Shown piece after piece: positions 7,618-16,287 of a stretch of 36,240 nt of DNA. A program made the translations under genes and the position numbers. The notes under the pieces are model-generated. The model did no database searches, was not told the DNA's origin, and saw only the letters and a program-made list of their open reading frames with translations. Source of the stretch: Aquabacterium olei (GTDB taxonomy: Bacteria > Pseudomonadota > Gammaproteobacteria > Burkholderiales > Burkholderiaceae_C); assembly GCA_029279925.1 (NCBI GenBank), contig JAJUHM010000004.1, positions 1 through 36,240 on the forward strand, read 5' to 3'. The first letter of the stretch is position 1, and each line of letters opens with the position of its first letter.

Positions 7618-10017
7618 GTGAAGCTTCAAGCATATCGCTTGCGAAACTACCGCAGACTGCGCGATGTCGTCATTGAATTGGACGACAAGATTTCTATCTT
7701 TGTGGGTGCCAACAACAGCGGGAAGACATCCGCGGTCCAGGGGCTGTACTCCATGCTCCGCGGCGAAGCGAAGCGATTCGAGCTCTTTGACTTCAGCGCT
7801 GCCCTGTGGCCTGGCATCGACGATGTTGGAGAAGCGGCCGCCGGTGACGAAGACGCGCCGAAGGCGCTTCCAACCATCTCGCTCGACATGTGGTTTCGCG
7901 TCGGCGAGGAAGACTTGGTCGTCGCTATGCCGCTGCTCCCCAGCACAGATTGGGACGGTAAGTGCGTCGGCATCCGCGTGTCCTTCGAGCCAAAGAACCC
8001 CTCCGAGCTCGTTCAACGTTTCAGACAGTTGCGTGAGAAGGGAAACGCAGCTGTGACGGCGCTTGCAGAGAGGGTGGCTGCGGCAAACGAAGGTGGCGCT
8101 GCAGACGCCGCACTGGCTGGCGCGGCGGTAGCGCCGGACGTCAGCGGCTACAAGCCTTGGCCCGAGAGCCTGACGAAGTACCTCACAAGAGAACTGTCTA
8201 AGGAATATACCTTCCGCTACTACGTGCTGGACGAACGCGAGTTCGAGGGATATCAGGAAAAAGGCCCTGCCTACTCTCCGTTGCCTATTGCCGGAGACAA
8301 AGACAAAGGTGGCGCAGCGGTCATCAACTCATTGCTGAAGGTCGACTTTCTGCGCGCGCAGCGCCACTTGGACGACCCGGATGAAGGAACCAGCTCCCGT
8401 TCGGAGAACCTATCCCGCAAGCTCAGCCGCTTCTACCAGCGCCACCTGGAGAAACGAGGAGACGACCACCAAGCTCTTCAGGCTCTTGATGCCTCCGAGA
8501 AAGGCTTGAACTTCCACTTGCAGGAGGTCTTCAAAGACACCCTCGACCGGCTCAAGAAGCTCGGCTACCCTGGCGTCAATAACCCCGAAATCGTTATTCG
8601 AGCCGCCTTGGAACCGAGCACCGTCCTCGGCCAAGACGCAAAGGTCCACTACGTTGTTCCTGGAGACGTCCCGGCACATCTGCCCGATAGCTACAACGGG
8701 CTTGGTTTCAAGAACCTCGTGTACATGGTCGTCGAGCTTCTCGACCTACACGAACGGTGGAACGGTGGTGAAGCAGAGCGCGCACCCTTGCACCTCGTCT
8801 TCATCGAGGAGCCAGAGGCGCATCTGCACGCGCAGATTCAGCAGGTTTTCATTCGTAACGTTCTCAAACTGCTCGAGGAGGACAAGGACCATGACTCCTT
8901 CTTCCACACTCAGTTGGTGGTGACGACGCACTCGCCCCACATCCTCTACGAGAGGGGGTTCTCGCCAATCCGCTACTTCCGCCGCGTCAGTGCCGAATTG
9001 GAGCACCACACAGACGTCCGCAATCTCTCCCGCTTCAAGGCCGGCGACACCGAGAAGGAGGCACGCGAGTTCCTGCAGCGATACCTCAAGCTTACGCACT
9101 GCGACCTGTTCTTTTCGGATGCCGCCGTGCTGGTGGAGGGGAACGTCGAGCGGCTGCTGATGCCCGCCATGATTGAGACGGCGGCACCGCGGCTACGGTC
9201 ATCTGCGCTCACCATCCTGGAGGTTGGTGGAGCGTTCGCACATCGCTTCCAGGAGCTCATCGAGTTCGTCGGACTCACCACCCTGGTCGTAACCGACCTG
9301 GACAGTGTGGAGGTCAAGGAAAATGCAGCAGCTGGCGCGGACGCGGATATGGGCGCCGATGAGGATGAAGATGAGCTTCGACCGTTCGAGGTCGAAGAGG
9401 ATGCCGAAGGCGGTGGCGGAGAGAAGGCAACTTCCAAGAAGCGCGGAAGCACCTGTCATGCGCACGTTCCTAACGCAGTGACGGCGAACCAGACGCTCAT
9501 CAGTTGGCTCCCGAAGAAGCGCTCCCTAGATGAGCTTTGGGCAGTCTCAGCCGAGCAGAAGGTGCTTGCGCTTGCCAACGAGACCAACGCGCATGTCCGC
9601 GTTGCCTACCAGACACCAATACCGGTCACGGTCGGGGGCAAAACGGTGGAGCGTTGCGGTCGAACCCTGGAAGAAGCATTCGGCCTCGAGAACGCCGCTT
9701 GGTGCCAGGCCGAGGCCAATCGGCCGATTGGGCTCAAGCTGCGCAAGGCTGCCACCACACCCGAGGAGCTTGCGCTAGGGCTTCACAAGCGCGTGGTCAG
9801 CCGGAGCTTCGACAAGACTCGATTCGCCTTGGAGGTTTTGGCCAGCGGACCCCTCAACCAGTGGAAGGTGCCAACCTACATCGCCGAAGGCCTGGTCTGG
9901 CTAGAGGGGCTAGTCGCACACGAGCAGGACGCGGAGGGCGCTGTCGCGGCTGGCGCCTGCACGATCGAGCCAGTGAACGGCGGCGCTATCCCTGCAGAGG
10001 GCGGAGCAGCGCAATGA
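7618..10017 (+). CDS. OLD-family ATP-dependent endonuclease (AAA/ABC ATPase + TOPRIM; GajA-like/class 2 OLD); the ORF also allows ATG at 7585
   Basis: Walker A FVGANNSGKTS; Walker B LVFIEEPEAHLHAQIQ; H-loop TTHSPHI; TOPRIM AAVLVEGNVERLLMP...ILEVGGAF...LVVTDLDS; followed by a UvrD-like helicase with ATGA overlap. Confidence 0.93.
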   Translation: MKLQAYRLRNYRRLRDVVIELDDKISIFVGANNSGKTSAVQGLYSMLRGEAKRFELFDFSAALWPGIDDVGEAAAGDEDAPKALPTISLDMWFRVGEEDLVVAMPLLPSTDWDGKCVGIRVSFEPKNPSELVQRFRQLREKGNAAVTALAERVAAANEGGAADAALAGAAVAPDVSGYKPWPESLTKYLTRELSKEYTFRYYVLDEREFEGYQEKGPAYSPLPIAGDKDKGGAAVINSLLKVDFLRAQRHLDDPDEGTSSRSENLSRKLSRFYQRHLEKRGDDHQALQALDASEKGLNFHLQEVFKDTLDRLKKLGYPGVNNPEIVIRAALEPSTVLGQDAKVHYVVPGDVPAHLPDSYNGLGFKNLVYMVVELLDLHERWNGGEAERAPLHLVFIEEPEAHLHAQIQQVFIRNVLKLLEEDKDHDSFFHTQLVVTTHSPHILYERGFSPIRYFRRVSAELEHHTDVRNLSRFKAGDTEKEAREFLQRYLKLTHCDLFFSDAAVLVEGNVERLLMPAMIETAAPRLRSSALTILEVGGAFAHRFQELIEFVGLTTLVVTDLDSVEVKENAAAGADADMGADEDEDELRPFEVEEDAEGGGGEKATSKKRGSTCHAHVPNAVTANQTLISWLPKKRSLDELWAVSAEQKVLALANETNAHVRVAYQTPIPVTVGGKTVERCGRTLEEAFGLENAAWCQAEANRPIGLKLRKAATTPEELALGLHKRVVSRSFDKTRFALEVLASGPLNQWKVPTYIAEGLVWLEGLVAHEQDAEGAVAAGACTIEPVNGGAIPAEGGAAQ

Positions 10018-11924
10018 GCAGGCGCACGAACAGTCCAGACACGGATGCGGACAGAGAAATCCATGCGTGTATCAAATCCGTCCCGCCAACGCCTTTCGTA
10101 GTTACAGCTGGAGCAGGTTCGGGCAAGACGACATCGCTCATCAAGGCGATGGACCGCGTGATTGCTGAGCACGGCGCGAAAATGCTGATGAAGAAGCAGA
10201 AAGTCGCCTGCATCACGTACACGGAAGTTGCTGCGAACGAAATTCGAGAGGATGTCAACGCAGACGCGCTCGTACATGTCTCGACCATTCACAGCTTCTA
10301 CTGGACCATCGCAAGCAGCTTCCAAGCTGACATCAAGGTTTGGCTGCGTATGACCCTTCAACGCAGGATTGACGAATTGGTCGAGACGGCGAAGAACTTC
10401 GGTCCGAGGGTTCGTCAGAACACGCGAGACAACAACAAGCGTGACCAGGAACGCCTCTCAAGGCACTTGGAGGAGATAGAGAAGGTCACGTCGTTCCGGT
10501 ACGGCATGGGCAGTGACTATCCGAGGGGCATTCTGGGCCACGAAGACATCATTCAACTCGCGGACCATCTTCTGAAGAATCGGCCCTTGTTCAGGCGACT
10601 TGTAGCGCTGAACTACCCCTTCGTCTTCATCGACGAGAGTCAGGATACGTTCAAAGAGGTCGTCGAGTCCTTCAAGATGGTGGAGGCACAGATGCGGGGC
10701 CGGTTCTGTATCGGCTTCTTCGGCGACCCAATGCAGAAGATTTATCTGAGAGGGTCAGGTTCTATTGGGCTCGAAGACGGGTGGAGAGGCATCACAAAGC
10801 CAGAAAACTTTCGGTGTGCCCAGAGCATCTTGCACGTCGCGAATGCCATCAGGGCACAGGGCGATGGACTGAAGCAGGAACGAGGACTACACGAAGAGCT
10901 GAACGGAACCGAGCGACCAATCGAGGGCTCTGCTCGCATCTTCATCCTGCCCAGGACGATGAACCGAAACGAGGCTCTGGCCCAGGTCCGAGCATGGTGT
11001 GCAATGGCGGACAACGATGAGGGCTGGGCGACGCCGGAGCTTGCGGTAAAGATACTGGTCATCGTCCACCGAATCGCAGCGAAGCGCCTAGGCTGGGATG
11101 GCATCTTCGCCGCTTTGTCGGATAGAGCGCCCGACAGCATCAAGCAAGGACTTCTGGATGGGACGAGCTGGCCAGTGCAGCCGTTCCTGGGCTTCGTGCT
11201 CCCGCTCGTCGCTGCCGTGCAGGACGGGAATGAGTTCGAGGCGATGAACATGCTACGCACGCGCTGTCCTCGCCTGGCAGCAAGCAACCTTGCCGGGAAG
11301 AATGGGGCCCAGTTGCTTCGCGAGGTGCGTGAGGCCAAGCTGGAGTTGGTCCGAATGATGAGCGACGAAGGCTGCTCGATTCGCGACGTGGCGATGCACT
11401 TGCGCGCAACTGGCCTGCTTGCCCTAGATGAGCGTCTTGAACGCGTGCTTGATCTCCAAATCGCCCCGGACGAAGCCGAAGGAGGTGAGGCGGAAGGAGG
11501 GCAGCCTTCGGACTTGCCCGTCCTCAAGTTCCTGAACTGCCCGGCGCCGCAGCTGTCGTCCTACAGCCGATACATCTCGGAAGGGTCTCCCTTCGCGACA
11601 CAGCACGGCGTCAAGGGTGCGCAGTTCGACCGTGTGCTGGTGGTGATCGATGAAGAGGAAAGCGACTATCGGCTATATGACTACGAGAAGGTACTTGGAG
11701 ACGCACAAGTCAGTGCTGCTGACCGAGCGGCATTTGCGAATGGTGAGGACAACACATGGAGCCGGACTTTGCGGCTGCTCTATGTGTGCTGCACCCGTGC
11801 CAAGCGAGGTCTGTCACTGGTCTTTTTCGTGGCCGACCCCGACGTCACTTCTGCTCACATCGTGGCAAACGGCATATTCCCTGAAGGTTCGGTCGTAACC
11901 CAGGCCGTCCTCACCAAAGGTTGA
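10014..11924 (+). CDS. UvrD/Rep-like SF1 helicase (GajB-like)
   Basis: Walker A VVTAGAGSGKTTSLI; motif Ia ITYTEVAANEI; motif II FVFIDESQDT; motif III GDPMQKIY; motif V HGVKGAQFDRVLVV; motif VI RLLYVCCTRAKRGL. Confidence 0.93.
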   Translation: MSRRTNSPDTDADREIHACIKSVPPTPFVVTAGAGSGKTTSLIKAMDRVIAEHGAKMLMKKQKVACITYTEVAANEIREDVNADALVHVSTIHSFYWTIASSFQADIKVWLRMTLQRRIDELVETAKNFGPRVRQNTRDNNKRDQERLSRHLEEIEKVTSFRYGMGSDYPRGILGHEDIIQLADHLLKNRPLFRRLVALNYPFVFIDESQDTFKEVVESFKMVEAQMRGRFCIGFFGDPMQKIYLRGSGSIGLEDGWRGITKPENFRCAQSILHVANAIRAQGDGLKQERGLHEELNGTERPIEGSARIFILPRTMNRNEALAQVRAWCAMADNDEGWATPELAVKILVIVHRIAAKRLGWDGIFAALSDRAPDSIKQGLLDGTSWPVQPFLGFVLPLVAAVQDGNEFEAMNMLRTRCPRLAASNLAGKNGAQLLREVREAKLELVRMMSDEGCSIRDVAMHLRATGLLALDERLERVLDLQIAPDEAEGGEAEGGQPSDLPVLKFLNCPAPQLSSYSRYISEGSPFATQHGVKGAQFDRVLVVIDEEESDYRLYDYEKVLGDAQVSAADRAAFANGEDNTWSRTLRLLYVCCTRAKRGLSLVFFVADPDVTSAHIVANGIFPEGSVVTQAVLTKG

Positions 11925-11972
11925 TACGGACAGGCAATCGGTGCCGCAATAAGCGAGCAGAGAGGACTCCGA

Positions 11973-13364
11973 TTGGATGCACAGAACCCAGATTTACTGC
12001 CGCCGCCAAAGTTTAGGCCCCGCCGGCGGCGTGGCGTGCCGAGTCCTGGTGAGTCACTTGCAGTCGAGAAGCCGGCCATCGCTTCGGTCATGGACACTGA
12101 GACAGGCGCGCACCTTCCTGTCGAATCCGTGATTGGGACGGACTTTGATGCCTTGATGCAACTGCGCATGCGAGTCAGGACCTGCATGCATGCAGATGCG
12201 CCGCTGTATCGGTGCTCGCTGTGTTGCTCGCCTGTACACCTTTGCTGCCAAAAGCAGTCCACTCGGTTCTATTTCAAGCACCGACATGAGCATGGCAACT
12301 GTCCTGCCATCACGCGTGGAGAGTTGAGCCAAGACGAGATTGATGCCCGTCGCTACAACGGCGCCAAGGAAAGCACGCTGCATCTCCGGATGAAGGCGTG
12401 GCTGGCGGCCTGCCTGGCAATCGATGGGCGATTCCAGGACATTGAGCAGGAGAAGACCTGGAAGGGGGCGCTCACCGGCGAATGGCGCAGGCCGGACGTG
12501 CGTGCGGTCTACCAAGGCATTCCGATTGCCTTCGAGATTCAACTGTCAACGACCTACCTGAACGTCATCGTGGAGCGGCGGCAGTTCTACCTACAGAACG
12601 GTGGACTGCTGTTCTGGGTATTCGCCTTGTTCGACAACGAACATCGCCGGATGACCGAAGAGGACGTCTTCTACAACAACAACCAGAACGCGTTCATCAT
12701 CGACGCGAAGACCGTTGAGGCCACGAAAGGCCAGGGGCGCTTCATGCTGGAATGCGTGTGGACAGAGCCAACTCCGGGCGGCGGCACCAGCGCATTGCAC
12801 CGCAAGACCGTCGGCTTTGATGAGTTGACCCTGCGCCCGGAAAAGCAACTGGCCTACTACTTCGACTATGCCGGTCGTAAGGCCGCATTGGCATCGGCGA
12901 AGGAGAGCGAAGCCCAGAGCCTGCGTGACGAAATAGAAGCGTGGTGGGGGAGCGGTGACCCAAGGGGCCCTGACGGGCATCTGCAATGGGCGCGATTTGC
13001 CACGAGACTTCGCCGGCTTGGCGTACAGGTGCCCTCCGAGTTCCGCAAGGTAAACAAATACGCCGTCATCGGTTTGTATTCAGCCAAGCATAACTATCCT
13101 TTCGGCCAGGGGAAGAAGCGGTTGGTCGAGATTGCGCACCACATCGCCAGTGGCTACAAGCACAACCTCAGTTGGTTCATGCATGCGGTCAAGCACTACG
13201 GCCGCAAGGAGAGCATGGAGGCTGAAGGGGATCCCGCGAAATGGGTCGAGAAGCGCAAAGAGTGCGTGGTAGCTTACAAGGTGGACCCCAAACCCTTTGA
13301 GCCCGACAGAGCTAGCCAGCCGCTGATTGAGTTCTTGTTCCCTGAACTGAAGCCATTGCCCTGA
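11973..13364 (+). CDS. Cys/His-rich finger + CoiA-like PD-(D/E)xK nuclease-fold protein (possibly DUF6035-type); TTG start
   Basis: RBS AGAGAGG then TTG GAT GCA; finger YRCSLCCSPVHLCCQKQSTRFYFKHRHEHGNCP; nuclease core AKESTLHLRMKAWL...EWRRPDVRAVYQGIPIAFEIQLSTTYLNVIVERRQFYLQ; 48 nt downstream of the helicase. Confidence 0.75.
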   Translation: MDAQNPDLLPPPKFRPRRRRGVPSPGESLAVEKPAIASVMDTETGAHLPVESVIGTDFDALMQLRMRVRTCMHADAPLYRCSLCCSPVHLCCQKQSTRFYFKHRHEHGNCPAITRGELSQDEIDARRYNGAKESTLHLRMKAWLAACLAIDGRFQDIEQEKTWKGALTGEWRRPDVRAVYQGIPIAFEIQLSTTYLNVIVERRQFYLQNGGLLFWVFALFDNEHRRMTEEDVFYNNNQNAFIIDAKTVEATKGQGRFMLECVWTEPTPGGGTSALHRKTVGFDELTLRPEKQLAYYFDYAGRKAALASAKESEAQSLRDEIEAWWGSGDPRGPDGHLQWARFATRLRRLGVQVPSEFRKVNKYAVIGLYSAKHNYPFGQGKKRLVEIAHHIASGYKHNLSWFMHAVKHYGRKESMEAEGDPAKWVEKRKECVVAYKVDPKPFEPDRASQPLIEFLFPELKPLP

Positions 13365-13617
13365 GCGGCTGAAGGGGGCGAGGACTCGACGTACTAGAAG
13401 TTCCTGGACTAGAAATGACGTCACTCGAGCACTTCGCATGTGAACGTCAAGCCCAATGGCCGGTTCCTGGCGCGAAGCCGTCAGCCAGGCCGCGCCAGGT
13501 CGTTCGACCGCTTCTGGCAACAGCAGTCAATGGGAGCGCCATGGTCGAACGTCCGAGATCAGCCTTGAACTGCCTCTCGCCGAGCTTGCCCGTCGACGCC
13601 GGCGCTCATGGCACTCC

Positions 13618-13642
13618 GAGCCCCGCGCAACCTGCGCGGCTC
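13618..13642. terminator. Possible hairpin terminator between convergent genes
   Basis: GAGCCCCGCGCA-AC-C-TGCGCGGCTC: about 10-bp stem with a 2-nt bulge, no clear T-run. Confidence 0.3.
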
Positions 13643-13674
13643 CCAGTTAACAGCCCCAAAGCCCCCTCCCCCTC

Positions 13675-14592
13675 TCACCGGCGCAAAAACTTCAACTGAT
13701 GCGCCAGCATCTCCCGAAACAGCGGATCAAAGTAAGGATCGAAGTGGTTGGCCGCCACCTCGATCACCTGCACGTTCGGGTTGCCCACGCGCTTGACCTT
13801 GTCCGACACGAATGGCGCCACCGTGTCGCCCGTGGCGCCGATCATCAGCATCGGGATCTTCACGTCCTTCAGGCGCACCCAAGGGCGATACAGCGGCAGG
13901 GGCAGCACCGACCTGGCGGCCACGCGGTTGTCGTACTTGTGGTCTGGGTGGGCCGCCAGCGCAGCCTGCAGCGCTTCCAGGCCACCGTCACGGTCCATAG
14001 TGGAGAACTCGCCCTCACGCGACAAGGTCGGCACATGAATGGGTGCACCCGGCTTGATCAGGTCCAGCAGGCCGAGCGCGACCATCTTCGAAAGTCGCCC
14101 GATCGGCGTGGCGAACATCGCGGCCAGCCCGTCGAGCATCGGCACCTGAACGATGGCGCCTTTCAGCTCAGGGTGCTGCGTGGCCAGATCCACCACGTGC
14201 CCGCCACCGAACGACGTGCCCCACAGCGTGATGTCATGCGCCAGCACCTGCTGCTGCGACTTCAGGTGAGCCAGCGCCGTGTCGGCCACCCGCGTTCTGC
14301 GCCAGGGGTTGATGCCTTGGCGCGGGAAGCCGCCGCTGTCGCCCCAGCCCGGGTAATCGAACTCCATCACCGCGAAGCCAGCGTCGACAAAGCTCAAGGT
14401 GAACGACGAGGTCAAGGCCATCTGAACGCTGCCCCAGCCGCCCACCATGAGGATGGCGGGCAGTTGCTGATCGGGTGGCGTGTCCTTCGGCACATAGAGG
14501 GTGGCCGCACACAGCGCGCCCTCTGCCGTGAAGGTGGACTTGATGGCGCGCGCACGCTCCAGCGAGATGTTGGGGTAACGACGGGTGTTCAC
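13675..14592 (-). CDS. Alpha/beta hydrolase (dienelactone hydrolase-like); GTG start
   Basis: NTRRYPNISLERARAIKSTFTAEGALCAATLYVPKDTPPDQQLPAILMVGGWGSVQ...; nucleophile elbow LWGTSFGGGHV; C-terminal VAANHFDPYFDPLF. Confidence 0.88.
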   Translation of the reverse strand: MNTRRYPNISLERARAIKSTFTAEGALCAATLYVPKDTPPDQQLPAILMVGGWGSVQMALTSSFTLSFVDAGFAVMEFDYPGWGDSGGFPRQGINPWRRTRVADTALAHLKSQQQVLAHDITLWGTSFGGGHVVDLATQHPELKGAIVQVPMLDGLAAMFATPIGRLSKMVALGLLDLIKPGAPIHVPTLSREGEFSTMDRDGGLEALQAALAAHPDHKYDNRVAARSVLPLPLYRPWVRLKDVKIPMLMIGATGDTVAPFVSDKVKRVGNPNVQVIEVAANHFDPYFDPLFREMLAHQLKFLRR

Positions 14593-14633
14593 GTTGGACT
14601 TCTTTGATGCGGTGATGGCGGACAGCGGAAGGC

Positions 14634-16154
14634 TCAAGCGGCTGTGACGGTGGCGCCCGTGGCAGCAACGGATTCGGGTGGAGAGAACCGATAGGCGTCG
14701 AGGGATGCGTACCGCGTGAGCCAGCGGTAGCCGAAGGTGAAGCCGGGCCAGTTGGTGCTGTTGTGGCCATTGGCATCGACATACCAGCTCTTGCAGCCTT
14801 GCCACACGGTGTCGCGCAGGCGCGCTTGCACGGTGGCGTTGAAGTGGCTGTAGCGCTGCGCATCGACCTCGATGGCGCTGGCCCGGGCTCGCTGCGCGGC
14901 CTTCATGCAGCGGATGACGTGCGCAATCTGGCTTTCCAGCATGTAGATGATCGAGCTGTGGCCCAGGTTGGTGTTGGGGCCGTAGAGCATGAAGAAATTG
15001 GGGAAGCCCGGCACCGTCATGCCCAGGTAGGCTTGCGCGCCCTTGCGCCACGCGGTGTTGAGTTCCAGCCCATTGCGCCCCGTGATCGTCATGGGTGCGA
15101 GGAACTCCGTGGCCGCAAAGCCGGTGCCGTAGACGATCGCGTCAGCGGGGTGGTGCTGCCCGTCCACCGTCTCGATGCCCGTGGGTGTGATGCGGCGGAT
15201 GCCCTGGGTCACGAGGTGAACGTTGGGCTTGGCCATGGTGGCCAGGTACTCGTTGGACAGCAGGATGCGCTTGCACCCGATGGGGTAGTCGGGCGTGAGC
15301 TGCGCACGCAGTTCCGGGTCTTGCACCTGCCGGTGCAGCAGCCCCTTGAAGGGCACGCCCACTGCCAGATTCATCAGCGCCTTGATGCGCGTGAAGCCGA
15401 TGGCGCGGCTTTCGTACTGGGCATAGATGCGGGCCCGGTGCAGTTTCATCGTCCAGGGCAGCATCCGGAACAGGGCCTTGCGCCAGCCGGCATACGGGCC
15501 ATCCGGGCGCGGCAGGATGTAGGCGGCCGAGCGTTGGAACACGGTCAACCGGCTCACCTGCCCTGCGATGGCCGGCACGAACTGGATGGCCGAGGCCCCC
15601 GTGCCGATCACCGCCACGCGCTTGCCTTTCATGTCGTAGCCGTGGTCCCAATGCGCCGAGTGGCAGACGTGCCCCTGGAAGCTGTCCATGCCCTCGATCC
15701 GCGGATAGACCGGGCGGCTGAGTTGCCCGGTGGCCGTGACCACATGGCGGGCCTGCAGTACTTGGCCGGTGGTCAGCGTCACGGTCCACAGTGCGTGGGC
15801 TTCGTCGTACTGCGCCTGTGCCACTTCACAGCCAAAGCGGATGGCAGGCAGCAGGCCATACTTCTTGGCGCAGTGCCTCAGGTACTGGTGGATCTCGGCC
15901 TGGCGCGCAAACACCCTGGACCAGTTCGGGTTGGGCTCGAACGAGAACTAATACACGTGCGACGGCACGTCGCAAGCGGCGCCGGGGTAGGTGTTGTCTC
16001 GCCACACACCACCCACGTCGTTCTGCTTTTCCAGGATGAGGAACTCGCCCAGGCCCGCCTTCTTCAGCGCAATGGCCATGCCGATGCCTGCGAAGCCAGA
16101 TCCGATGATGAGGGTGTGGAACGGGGTGCTGCCCCCTGTGCCGGTGCGGTGCAT
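14634..16154 (-). pseudogene. Flavin-containing/Baeyer-Villiger-type monooxygenase interrupted by in-frame TAG at 15948-15950
   Basis: N-part [34 protein letters not shown]...[21 protein letters not shown] then TAG; same frame continues FSFEPNPNWSRVFARQAEIHQYLRHCAKKYGL...GKRVAVIGTGASAIQFVPAIA. Confidence 0.87.
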
Positions 16155-16287
16155 GTCTTGAAGCCTCACGTTGCGACGAAGGTCTGCTTGTCGAGCGCGA
16201 ATCATCCGTAAATCGACCGGCACAGAGAATGTTGACTCAGGTCAAACGCTTTATGATTTGGGCCAACGTCATCGGGATTCACCCTTC

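Noticed and set aside
9537-10013. 159-aa N-terminal extension of the helicase ORF overlapping the OLD gene
   Set aside because: Out-of-frame translation of conserved OLD C-terminal coding sequence; ATG 10014 with ATGA coupling is the natural start.
13391-13415. Two ACTAGAA repeats considered as island att or CRISPR-like repeats
   Set aside because: Only 7 bp and two copies; no array, no cas genes, no integrase.
13415-13796. Short plus-strand ORFs between the CoiA-like gene and the hydrolase
   Set aside because: No recognisable family, overlapping frames, and partly antisense to the hydrolase 3' end.
14763-16211. 482-aa plus-strand ORF antisense to the monooxygenase
   Set aside because: Shadow ORF; the minus strand encodes the monooxygenase apart from one TAG.
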